From Palsa-506 sp963707065 (GTDB lineage Bacteria > Actinomycetota > Actinomycetes > Streptosporangiales > Streptosporangiaceae), in NCBI GenBank assembly GCA_963707065.1, contig CAVPPJ010000051.1:1-64000 (forward strand): a stretch of DNA of 64,000 bases. Reading direction: 5' to 3'. The position numbers were made by a program, and so were the translations under genes. The notes below the pieces were generated by a model that saw nothing but the letters and a program-made list of their open reading frames with translations, did no database searches and had not been told where the DNA came from. Positions 41,543 through 48,861 of the stretch are shown here, in pieces; the first letter of the stretch is position 1; each line of letters opens with the position of its first letter.

Positions 41543-42170
41543 GATGTCCTCCTTGCTGCTCGGCGCCGAGGCCAGCGGTCTTACGCTCCACCCGGATCCG
41601 GAGGCCGGACCTGCGGAAGCCGAAGACGGCGGCCGCCAGCAGGAGCAGGCCGCCAAGGATCCACCCGGATGATGACGGGAGAGCGGGCCAGAACCCTGGC
41701 GCCGGTCCCGGCACCACGCTGAACACCAGCTTGGTCGCCGCGGCGACACCAAGATTGGCCTGCCCGACGGAGATCGTCCCGGTGACGGCGGCCACGATGT
41801 CGCTCAGGTACCGCCCCCGCTGAGCATCGTCCGGCAGCACGAGCTGCAGTGGAATCCTCGCGGACTGATGAGGCTGCAACTGCACGCCGTGGCCGGCCAC
41901 CTGGATCCAGGCCGCCGGAACTGCCCGGCCCGGGCCGTGCGAAAGCCGCTCGACCCGGAGGCTGACTGTCTCCGTCTTGGTGCCGGTGTTGACGACGTAC
42001 ACCGGTGGCAGCGAGTAGCTCTGGCCCGCGTGCGCCACGCTGCCGAGACGAACCGGACCGGCTTGTATCCCGACCCCGACGCTCGCCGTCGCGGTCAGCG
42101 GAAAGCTCAAGAGCAGCAACAAGGCAATGGGCACCGCGAGCGGTGCCATCAGCCTCCGCCGCAGATGCAT
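41532..42170 (-). CDS. Membrane-anchored beta-sandwich surface protein
   Basis: A 212-residue protein: signal peptide (LAVPIALLLLLSFPLTATA), one Ig-like beta-sandwich (VGIQAGPVRLGSVAHAGQSYSLPPVYVVNTGTKTETVSLRVE, ARIPLQLVLPDDAQRGRYLSDIVAAVTG), then a C-terminal membrane helix (SSGWILGGLLLLAAAVFGF) and a basic cytosolic tail. This order is that of DUF916/WxL-accessory-like proteins of Gram-positive surfaces, though I do not see a WxL motif. The gene after it encodes another secreted protein and overlaps it. ATG 42170 has only a weak ribosome site. Confidence 0.65.
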   Translation of the reverse strand: MHLRRRLMAPLAVPIALLLLLSFPLTATASVGVGIQAGPVRLGSVAHAGQSYSLPPVYVVNTGTKTETVSLRVERLSHGPGRAVPAAWIQVAGHGVQLQPHQSARIPLQLVLPDDAQRGRYLSDIVAAVTGTISVGQANLGVAAATKLVFSVVPGPAPGFWPALPSSSGWILGGLLLLAAAVFGFRRSGLRIRVERKTAGLGAEQQGGHHVA

Positions 42171-42357
42171 GATTCTGCCGTGCGCTCCCGCCTGGTTACC
42201 CCGGAGCCGGTGTCCAGGTGTGATCATCGAGGTCCGGACGGTCGGGGTGTCCGGGCACCCCGCCATGCGGGTGCTCACAACTGTAACTGAGTGCCGCCAA
42301 GGCGAAAAGACCATGAAAATCGGCGGCCCGGCGATGCGCACGCCTGCGGGCCGCGCC

Positions 42358-42432
42358 GCCACCCGTGCTCACACCCGTACCGGCAGCTCGCCCCTGAAGG
42401 AGCTGCCGATGACGGGTACGAGCACGGGTGGC
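42358..42432 (+). ncRNA. Three-tier nested hairpin, candidate structured RNA
   Basis: GCCACCCGTGCTC (42358-42370) pairs perfectly with GAGCACGGGTGGC (42420-42432). Inside it ACCCGT (42373-42378) pairs with ACGGGT (42412-42417), and GGCAGCTC (42382-42389) with GAGCTGCC (42400-42407), closing a 10-nt loop. Twenty-seven base pairs with small internal loops make one long arm. Strand is assigned by the downstream permease gene; the structure is almost symmetric, so either strand is possible. Confidence 0.45.
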
Positions 42433-42441
42433 AGTGCTCGT

Positions 42442-42473
42442 GGGCCGCGCCGCGGCTTGACGCGGCGCGGCCC
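42442..42473. terminator. Perfect 13-bp GC hairpin
   Basis: GGGCCGCGCCGCG (42442-42454) pairs with CGCGGCGCGGCCC (42461-42473) around a 6-nt loop. It is 9 bp after the nested hairpin and could end a short transcript containing it, or attenuate the permease mRNA. Confidence 0.45.
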
Positions 42474-42680
42474 TCCCCTCCGCCGAGTTCTCGTCTTCAA
42501 TGCGGCCGAGTTGTCATCTCAATCGGGTGTTCGGTGCAAGAAGGCATCCGGATTGGTGATTTGCGTCACATTCGGCCGCGGAGGCGGCGATCGTGACCGG
42601 GCGGCCGCCGCCACGTCTGGATCTTCCTTTCGGCCTGTGCCGGGTAGTAACCTCCGGCGAGGAACAGGGAGGCCCCGCCA

Positions 42681-44141
42681 ATGGCAGGAATCAGCGAGTC
42701 GGCAGCGGCCAGGCCGGCCGCCGTCCCGGCCGAACCGGCGGTCACGTCGATCGAGCAGCGCGGCATCGAGCACGTGCCGGACGACAGCCGGTGGGGCAGG
42801 CCGAGCAACCTGTTCTGGATGTGGGCGGGTGCCGTCTGGAACGTCGAGTTCGTGTACTACGGCGCCATCGCGGTCGTCTTCCTCGGGCTGTCGTTCGCGC
42901 AGGCAGTCGTCATCATCCTGATCGGGAACGTCTTCTACCTGCTGACCGGCCTGGCCAGCCTGCAGGGGCCGCAGGCCGGGACGACGACCTTCGCGATCAG
43001 CCGGGCACCCTTCGGGCCGCGGGGCAACAAGCTGCCCTCGTTCTTCAACTGGATCACCCAGGTCGGGTTCGAGATCGAGGGCATCGCCTTCATCGTCTTC
43101 GCCGCGATCGTGCTGATGGCCAAGGCTGGTTTCACCGCGGGCACCGCAGCCAAGATCATCTTCATCATCGTCGCGGTGGCCATCCAGGCCGTCCTGCCGC
43201 TGCTCGGGCATGCGGCCGTGCTCAAGGTGCTCCGCTGGCTTGCCATCCCGTTCGTCGTGCTGTTCGCGGTGATGGCGATCCTCACGGCATCGAAGGTGAA
43301 GCTGCACGCCGTCCCGCACGGTGCCGGCTGGGGAATGCTGCTGGTGTTCCTCGCGCTCGTCATTTCGGCCGGCGGCCTGGGCTGGACCGAGAACGGCAAT
43401 GACTACTCGCGCTACCTGCCGGCCAATACCGACAAAAAGCAGATCGTGCTGGCCGTCGCGTTCGGCGCCGCCATCCCGTCTGCGCTGCTGGAGATCCTCG
43501 GAGCGGCGGTAGGGACGGGCGTGCCGGCCGCGGCGGACTCGCCGACCGGGCTCATCGCGGGATTCCAGAGCTGGTTCGTGGTGCCGTTCCTGATCTTCGC
43601 CATCATCCAGCTGTTCGCGATCAACACCCTCGACCTGTACTCATCGGGCGTCACGCTGCAGAGCCTGATCCCGCGGCTGAAGCGGGTCCACTGCGTGGGC
43701 ATCGACACGATTGTCTGCGGGGCGATCGCGGCTTACGCGGTCTTCTCGTCGAACTTCTTCGGGCTGCTCGCCAGCTTCCTGCTGTTCATCATCTTGTGGC
43801 TCGGCCCGTGGTGCGCGATTTACCTCGTGGACAGCTTCTTGCGCAAGAACCGCTACGATCCCGGGTCGCTGCTGGACGAGCGGGGCGGCCGTTACTTCCG
43901 CAACGGCGGAGTGCACTGGCCGGCCATCATCGCGCAGCTGGTCGGCGGCGCTGCCGCCGCGCTGTGGCTGAATGCCTTCAACTCCACCGCGCTGTCCTAT
44001 GTCGGCCCGCTGTCCAGCAGGAATGGCGGCTCCGACTTCAGCGTGTTCATCGGGCTGATCGTCGGCGGCGCCATCTACTACCTGCTGGCCAGGAAGACGG
44101 TCCGGGCCGAGGGCGAGGAAACACCGGCCATCGCCGGGTAG
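42681..44141 (+). CDS. NCS1-family nucleobase permease
   Basis: A 486-residue transporter with twelve helices, of the cytosine/purine/uracil/allantoin permease family. Signatures: NLFWMWAGAVWNVEFVYYGA near helix 1, QAGTTTFAISRAPFGPRGNKLPSFFNWITQVGFEIEG in helices 2-3, and LGWTENGNDYSRYLP with the acidic residues before helix 6. NCS1 proteins import nucleobases or hydantoins with Na+ or H+. Directly ahead of adenine deaminase and the urate pathway, it is probably the purine (or allantoin) importer of this locus. GGAGG lies 14 bases before ATG 42681. Confidence 0.9.
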   Translation: MAGISESAAARPAAVPAEPAVTSIEQRGIEHVPDDSRWGRPSNLFWMWAGAVWNVEFVYYGAIAVVFLGLSFAQAVVIILIGNVFYLLTGLASLQGPQAGTTTFAISRAPFGPRGNKLPSFFNWITQVGFEIEGIAFIVFAAIVLMAKAGFTAGTAAKIIFIIVAVAIQAVLPLLGHAAVLKVLRWLAIPFVVLFAVMAILTASKVKLHAVPHGAGWGMLLVFLALVISAGGLGWTENGNDYSRYLPANTDKKQIVLAVAFGAAIPSALLEILGAAVGTGVPAAADSPTGLIAGFQSWFVVPFLIFAIIQLFAINTLDLYSSGVTLQSLIPRLKRVHCVGIDTIVCGAIAAYAVFSSNFFGLLASFLLFIILWLGPWCAIYLVDSFLRKNRYDPGSLLDERGGRYFRNGGVHWPAIIAQLVGGAAAALWLNAFNSTALSYVGPLSSRNGGSDFSVFIGLIVGGAIYYLLARKTVRAEGEETPAIAG

Positions 44142-44148
44142 CCGGCGG

Positions 44149-44167
44149 GCCGGGCGGCCGGCCCGGC
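44149..44167. terminator. Short GC hairpin between convergent genes
   Basis: GCCGGG (44149-44154) and CCCGGC (44162-44167) close a 7-nt loop just after the permease stop, facing the 3' end of the leftward adenine deaminase gene. Confidence 0.35.
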
Positions 44168-44231
44168 GTGCTCGTTATAGCTGGATTGGATGGCCGGCTG
44201 GCGCGGCGCCGGCTCGCGCGGGCCGGCCGCC

Positions 44232-45956
44232 TCAGCCGGGCGTCACCGAGGTCAGGGCGAACTGGTCCACGTCGACGAGCCCGAGGTCGGTAATGCGCAG
44301 CTGCGGGATGACCGACAGGCCGAGGAAACTCAGGTGCATGAACGGGGCGCCGATGCTGACGCCGAGCGCGCGGGCCGCTACCTGCTCCAGGTGCTCCACG
44401 GCGGCCGCTACCACGGCGACGGGCTGATCGCTCATCAGCCCGCCGACCGGCAGCGCGACCTCGGCCAGCACGCGGCCGTCCAGCACCGCCAGCTGGCCGC
44501 CGCCGAGCTCGGCGAGACGGGCCAGCGCGACAGCCATCTCGGCCGGGCCCGACGGGCCGGCCGCGCCGACGATCATGCAGTTGTGGGCGTCATGGGCCAC
44601 GGTGGAGGCGATCGCGCCGCGGTCGAGCCCGAAGCCGCGCACGTAGCCGAGGCCGATCCGGCCGGTGCGCAGATGCCGCTCGGCGACGGCGATCCGCGCG
44701 ACGGCCGCCGCCGGGTCCGTCACGTCGAGGACGAGGTGCCGGGTGGTGAGCGTGTCCGGCTCGATGCCGATGACCCTGGCCAGCCCCCCGGCGGGCGGTT
44801 CCAGCCGGAAGGCCTCCGGCGCCGGCCGGGCCGCCAGGTGGACGGACTCGCGCATCCAGCCAGGCGATGCCACGGCGGGAACCAGGCCGGCCACGGCCTG
44901 CCCGTCCTCGGCGACGAGCCTGCCCGACTGATACACCCGGGCGGGCAGCAGCCGCTGCAGGGAGTCGAAGCAGAGCACGTCCGCCTGGTAGCCGGGCGCC
45001 AGCCAGCCCAGGTGGTCCAGGTTGTGGTACTGCGCCGGATTCGACGTCGCGAGCACCAGCGCGTCCTCGATGCTGACGCCGTGCGCCACGGCAAGCCGGA
45101 CGCAGTCGTCCATATGGCCGTCGCGGATGATCGTGTCCGGTTCCCGGTCGTCGGTGCAGAGCGCGATCCGCTCGGTGCCGTGGCGCAGCACGGTGGGGAT
45201 CAGGTCGGCCAGGTTCTTGCTCGCCGAGCCCTGCCGGATGAAGATCCACATGCCCTTCCGGCGCTTCTCCTGCGCCTCGTCGAGCATCGTGCACTCGTGG
45301 TCGGACTCGACTCCCGCCGCCAGGTAGGCGTCCAGCGCGGGACCGCCCAGTCCCGGTGCGTGGCCATCGACGCGGAGGTGGCCGGCCGCCGCGATCTTCG
45401 CCAGCAGCGCCGGATCGCCGGCCACCACGCCGGGGTAGTTCATCACCTCGGCGACGCCGATGGCGCCGTGCTGGTCCAGCAGCTCGCGTACCTGCGCGGC
45501 GTGGATCTCGGCGCCGGGGCTCTCGAATGGCGACGCGGGCACGCAGCTCGACGCGCAGATCCCGAACGTGAACGGCAGCCCGGCCGCCGCCTCGGCCAGC
45601 GCGGCGACGCCGCGGACACCGAAGACATTGGCTATCTCGTGCGGGTCCGCGGCGACCGCCGTCGTGCCGTGCGGCAGCACCGCCCGGACGAACTCGTCGA
45701 CCCACAGCTTGGTCGATTCGAGGTGCATGTGAGCGTCGATGAAGCCGGGAGTCAGCGCGGCGCCGGCTACATCGACCACCTCGCGCGCTTCGCGCGGGCC
45801 CCAGCCGGCCACGACGCCGTCCACGATGGCGAGGTCGGTGTCGATCCATTCGCGGGTACCGGGCACGAACACCCTGCCGCCGGCCAGCAGCAGGTCAGCG
45901 GGCTCGTCACCACGCGCGACGGCAAGAACGTGCGGCGTGCCCCGGCGTGGCGGCAT
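44232..45956 (-). CDS. ade: Adenine deaminase
   Basis: A 574-residue amidohydrolase that converts adenine to hypoxanthine. Metal and active-site motifs of the Ade family are intact: TPGFIDAHMHLESTKL (HxH), AADPHEIANVFG, LRVDGHAPGLGG, SDHECTMLDEA, ALCTDDREPDTII, then the C-terminal domain with VAHDAHNCMIVG. Length equals the usual 570-590. ATG 45956 is preceded by GGGAGGTGACC; the longer in-frame reading to 46337 is unlikely to be coding. It is transcribed towards the base permease and away from the urate genes, giving the entry reaction of the purine pathway. Confidence 0.93.
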   Translation of the reverse strand: MPPRRGTPHVLAVARGDEPADLLLAGGRVFVPGTREWIDTDLAIVDGVVAGWGPREAREVVDVAGAALTPGFIDAHMHLESTKLWVDEFVRAVLPHGTTAVAADPHEIANVFGVRGVAALAEAAAGLPFTFGICASSCVPASPFESPGAEIHAAQVRELLDQHGAIGVAEVMNYPGVVAGDPALLAKIAAAGHLRVDGHAPGLGGPALDAYLAAGVESDHECTMLDEAQEKRRKGMWIFIRQGSASKNLADLIPTVLRHGTERIALCTDDREPDTIIRDGHMDDCVRLAVAHGVSIEDALVLATSNPAQYHNLDHLGWLAPGYQADVLCFDSLQRLLPARVYQSGRLVAEDGQAVAGLVPAVASPGWMRESVHLAARPAPEAFRLEPPAGGLARVIGIEPDTLTTRHLVLDVTDPAAAVARIAVAERHLRTGRIGLGYVRGFGLDRGAIASTVAHDAHNCMIVGAAGPSGPAEMAVALARLAELGGGQLAVLDGRVLAEVALPVGGLMSDQPVAVVAAAVEHLEQVAARALGVSIGAPFMHLSFLGLSVIPQLRITDLGLVDVDQFALTSVTPG

Positions 45957-46150
45957 GGTCACCTCCCGGGAACTCGGGTGAACCGCCGGCGGTCGGTCCT
46001 TGCTGGTCAAACCCGGCCAGCCCGGCTGGCCAGAGTCTATGGCTGCGCTTTGGCCGTCGTCACGGCCCGCGCTGGCGCCGCTTCCCCCGGCTTGGCCGCG
46101 CATATTGTGCCCGCACGTTGTGCCGCACAAGTCCGCGCGCTGCCGGAGCG

Positions 46151-46414
46151 GTGATTCCGCCGGACAGCCGCGGCGTGGCGCGGACCTTTGTGCTGCACCT
46201 GACCGGGCGGCATCGGCGGGCCACCTCGGTCCCGTCATCTGCTGCGTTCCTGCTGTCCGTGACGGCCTGGTCGCCGGACGGCTCGTGGCTGTTCTACCAG
46301 GGTCCCGGCCAGCGGATGCGGGCGTACCAGGTGGCAACCGGGCGGGTGCGTGCGTCCAGCACGCCGTGCTGCCAGTACGCCGTGATGGGCACGCTCAGGA
46401 GCCCGCCCGGATAA
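46151..46414 (+). pseudogene. Remnant of a beta-propeller-type secreted protein
   Basis: The last 87 codons of a frame resemble the C-terminal blades of actinobacterial WD40/TolB-like proteins: SVTAWSPDGSWLFYQGPGQRMRAYQVATGRVRAS followed by TPCCQYAVMGT. There is no start region, signal peptide or upstream blades, and the sequence before 46150 does not continue the repeat. It looks like a 5'-truncated leftover between adenine deaminase and the OHCU decarboxylase gene. Confidence 0.5.
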
Positions 46415-46459
46415 CCGGCTTAGTTGCCCGCGCGACTGCTGGCGCGAGAACCTGAGGTC

Positions 46460-46999
46460 ATGAGCGTTGATCCCGCTCGCCCGGCGGGGGACCAGCACCG
46501 GGCGCGGCTTGCGGAGTTCAACGGCCTGCCGGGGGATGCGGCCCGGCAGGCGCTGGCGGCTTGCTGCTCATCGGCGCGCTGGGTCAGTGCCGTCATGGCC
46601 GGCCGTCCTTATGCGTCGGTGACCGGCCTGCTGCGGCGGTCCGATACGGCCGTGGCCGGCCTGGCCCCCGGCGACCTGCGCGATGCGCTGTCCGGCCATC
46701 CGCGGATCGGCGAGCGGCGTGCTGACGGCGCGGACCGCTGGTCCCGCGCCGAGCAGGCGGGCGTGGCCGGGGCCGCGCGGCCGGCCATGCAGGCACTCGC
46801 CGACGGCAATGCGGCCTACGAACGGCGGTTCGGTCACATCTACCTGGTCTGCGCGACCGGCCGGACCGCCCCGGAACTGCTGGCCCTGCTCACCGCGCGG
46901 CTGGAGAATGATCCGGACACGGAATGGGGAGTCGTGCGATCCGAACTGCAGAAGATCAACCGCATCCGGCTCGGGAAACTATTCGGCGGCGCCAGGTGA
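46460..46999 (+). CDS. uraD: 2-oxo-4-hydroxy-4-carboxy-5-ureidoimidazoline (OHCU) decarboxylase
   Basis: A 179-residue helical enzyme that decarboxylates OHCU to S-allantoin, the third step of urate breakdown. Family motifs are AEFNGLPGDAARQALAACC, the catalytic histidine His80 in SGHPRIGER, and the C-terminal ELQKINRIRLGKLF. It starts at ATG 46460 with GAGG nearby. Its TGA overlaps the GTG of the HIU hydrolase gene by four bases (GTGA), and urate oxidase follows, so the three urate steps are one operon. Confidence 0.93.
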   Translation: MSVDPARPAGDQHRARLAEFNGLPGDAARQALAACCSSARWVSAVMAGRPYASVTGLLRRSDTAVAGLAPGDLRDALSGHPRIGERRADGADRWSRAEQAGVAGAARPAMQALADGNAAYERRFGHIYLVCATGRTAPELLALLTARLENDPDTEWGVVRSELQKINRIRLGKLFGGAR

Positions 47000-47423
47000 G
47001 CTCCGGCAGCCCCGGCCCGGGCGGCGCGTTTACGGCCAGCGCGGTCACGACACATGTCCTGGACACCGCGCGGGGCCAGCCCGCCGCCGGCGTCGCGGTC
47101 CGGCTCGAGTTCGTGCCGGACGACGGCCAGCCGGACGGCCGGCCAGCCGGAACTCGGCCAGGCCGGCGGAACTCGGCCGGCCGACGGAACTCGGCCGGTC
47201 CGTGACCGACGCCGACGGGCGGGCCCGAGATGTCGGCCCGGCCACGCTCCGGCCGGGCATCTACCGGCTTGTCTTCGACACCGGAGCGTATTTCGCCGGC
47301 CAGGGCAGTAAGCCAGCCTTCTTCCCCGAGGTTGCCGTCACGTTCCGGGTCGATGGCGAATCGCGCTATCACGTGCCGTTGCTGCTCAGCCCGTTCGCCT
47401 ACTCGACCTACCGCGGGAGCTAA
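46996..47423 (+). pseudogene. 5-hydroxyisourate hydrolase, frameshifted inside a repeat
   Basis: The transthyretin-like enzyme hydrolysing 5-hydroxyisourate to OHCU is recognisable in two frames. From GTG 46996: SAVTTHVLDTARGQPAAGVAVRLEF with the catalytic histidine of the N-terminal T-H-V-L-D motif. From about 47200: SVTDADGRARDVGPATLRPGIYRLVFDTGAYF, FFPEVAVTFRV, YHVPLLLSPFAYSTYRGS with the diagnostic C-terminal YRGS. Between them lie three copies of GGAACTCGGCC (about 47150-47200), spaced 19 and then 18 bp, and the frame is lost there. One base removed (or two gained) explains it. The spontaneous reaction can partly replace the enzyme, so loss might be tolerated. Assembly error not excluded. 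Confidence 0.85.
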
Positions 47424-47425
47424 CG

Positions 47426-48331
47426 ATGGCCATCGTCCTGGGCCAGAACCAGTACGGCAAGGCGGAGACCCGGGTCGTGCGGATCAGCCGGGACGGCGAC
47501 CGGCACGAGATCCGCGACCTGAACGTCTCCACGTCGCTGCGCGGGGACTTCGCGGACGCCTACGTGCGCGGCGATCAGGCCCACGTGCTGCCGACCGACA
47601 GCCAGAAGAACACCTGCTTCGCCTACGCCAGGGAGCAGGGCGTCGGCGAGATCGAGGATTTCGCGCTGGCCCTGGCCCGCCATTTCGTCAGTGACATCGA
47701 GTCGGTCCGCGAGGCCAGGGTCGAGATCGAGGAGTACCGGTGGGAACGCGCGACGGTGGCGGGCACCGGCCACCCGCACACCTTCGTCCGGGCCGGCCAG
47801 GACGTCCGCACCACGTCGGTCGCCGTCCGCGGCAAGGAGCATGACCAGCAGGCCTGGGTGGTGTCCGGCCTGCAGGATCTCGTCCTGCTGAAGTCGACGG
47901 GCTCCGAATTCACCGGCTTCCTGACGGACCGCTACACCACGCTGGCGGAGACAACCGACCGGATCATGGCGACGTCGCTGACCGCACGATGGCGCTACCC
48001 GAGCGAACACGCGGACTGGGGCCAGGCGCATGCCCGGATCCGGCAGATCATGATCGAGCGCTTCGCCGAGGTGCACAGCCGGGCGCTGCAGCAGACCCTG
48101 TGGGAGATGGGCAGCGCGGCGCTGACGGCACAGCCCGAGGTGGCGGAGATCAGGCTGTCGGCTCCGAACAAGCACCATTTCCTCGCTGACCTCACGCCGT
48201 TCGGGCTGGAGAACCCCGGGGAGGTGTTCTTCGCGGCTGACCGGCCCTACGGCGTCATCCAGTGCGCCGTCATCCGCGAGGACGCGCCGCCGCCCGGGCC
48301 CGCCTGGGAGTCCATCGCCGGGTTCGGCTGA
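47426..48331 (+). CDS. pucL: Urate oxidase (uricase)
   Basis: A 301-residue cofactor-free oxidase of two T-fold domains that converts urate to 5-hydroxyisourate. Conserved blocks: the catalytic Lys/Thr part in GQNQYGKAETRVVRI and VLPTDSQKNTCFAYA, the His/Phe pocket in LSAPNKHHFLADLTPFGLENPGEVFFAADRPYG. Length equals the family. ATG 47426 lies two bases after the end of the HIU hydrolase reading frame, so translation is probably coupled. It is the key committed step of this locus. Confidence 0.95.
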   Translation: MAIVLGQNQYGKAETRVVRISRDGDRHEIRDLNVSTSLRGDFADAYVRGDQAHVLPTDSQKNTCFAYAREQGVGEIEDFALALARHFVSDIESVREARVEIEEYRWERATVAGTGHPHTFVRAGQDVRTTSVAVRGKEHDQQAWVVSGLQDLVLLKSTGSEFTGFLTDRYTTLAETTDRIMATSLTARWRYPSEHADWGQAHARIRQIMIERFAEVHSRALQQTLWEMGSAALTAQPEVAEIRLSAPNKHHFLADLTPFGLENPGEVFFAADRPYGVIQCAVIREDAPPPGPAWESIAGFG

Positions 48332-48444
48332 GCCGGTCAGGCCCCGGGGGCAGCCTGCCGCGTTCCCGCAGCCGCCGCCCGCCGCCTGCCGCCCGTTCCG
48401 AAACGTCCAATCCGGCGTCGCCGGCTTAGTGCCAGGATCGCCCT

Positions 48445-48861
48445 ATGAGTGACAAGACACCAGCACCCCAGGTATGGCCCACACTGCGCGCTCGTGATGC
48501 CCGTGCTCTGATCCGCTTCCTCGTCGATGCTTTCGGTTTCGAGGACACGGTCGTCTACGGCGATGGCGACCGTGTCGATCATGCTCAGCTGTCCTGGCCG
48601 CCCGGCGGCGGGATCATGCTCGGCTCGGCCCGCGCGGCTGACTCCGCCGATGACGACTGGCCACTGCGGCCCGGCACGTTCGGCGCGTACGTCGTCACCG
48701 ACGACCCGGACAGGCTGTTCGCCCGGGCCACCGCCGCCGGCGCCACCGTGCTCAGGGAGCTGCACGAGACCGACTACGGCTCCAGGGATTTCGCGGTCCG
48801 TGATCCCGAGGGCAATCACTGGTCGTTCGGCACCTACCGCGGCGAGCCGGCCGCATCCTGA
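48445..48861 (+). CDS. VOC/glyoxalase-fold protein
   Basis: A 138-residue protein with two beta-alpha-beta-beta-beta units: PTLRARDARALIRFLVDAFGFEDTVVYGDG and the second half ending HETDYGSRDFAVRDPEGNHWSFGTY, the usual VOC close with a Glu/His metal ligand pattern. Related proteins act as dioxygenases, glyoxalases, or bind antibiotics (bleomycin-resistance type). It sits between urate oxidase and a broken LuxR regulator and has no clear pathway role. ATG 48445. Confidence 0.8.
   Translation: MSDKTPAPQVWPTLRARDARALIRFLVDAFGFEDTVVYGDGDRVDHAQLSWPPGGGIMLGSARAADSADDDWPLRPGTFGAYVVTDDPDRLFARATAAGATVLRELHETDYGSRDFAVRDPEGNHWSFGTYRGEPAAS

Larger units (their letters stand above)
42171..42680. other. 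Divergent intergenic region rich in inverted repeats
   Basis: About 510 bp between the leftward surface-protein operon and the rightward base permease. A short open frame on the plus strand (ATG 42314, MKIGGPAMRTPAGRAA...) runs through the hairpins, but it has no convincing coding signal. The main content is the nested hairpin (42358-42432) and a second stem (42442-42473). Promoters for both operons must lie here; none is close to consensus. Confidence 0.5.

Noticed and set aside
42358..42432. Right end or RNA of an IS200/IS605 or TnpB-type element
   Set aside because: No tnpA/tnpB coding remnant and no recognisable element boundary were found nearby; structure alone is not enough.
42171..42680. 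A known purine or preQ1 riboswitch before the NCS1 permease
   Set aside because: I could not find the conserved core of either class; the inverted repeats do not fit their consensus folds.
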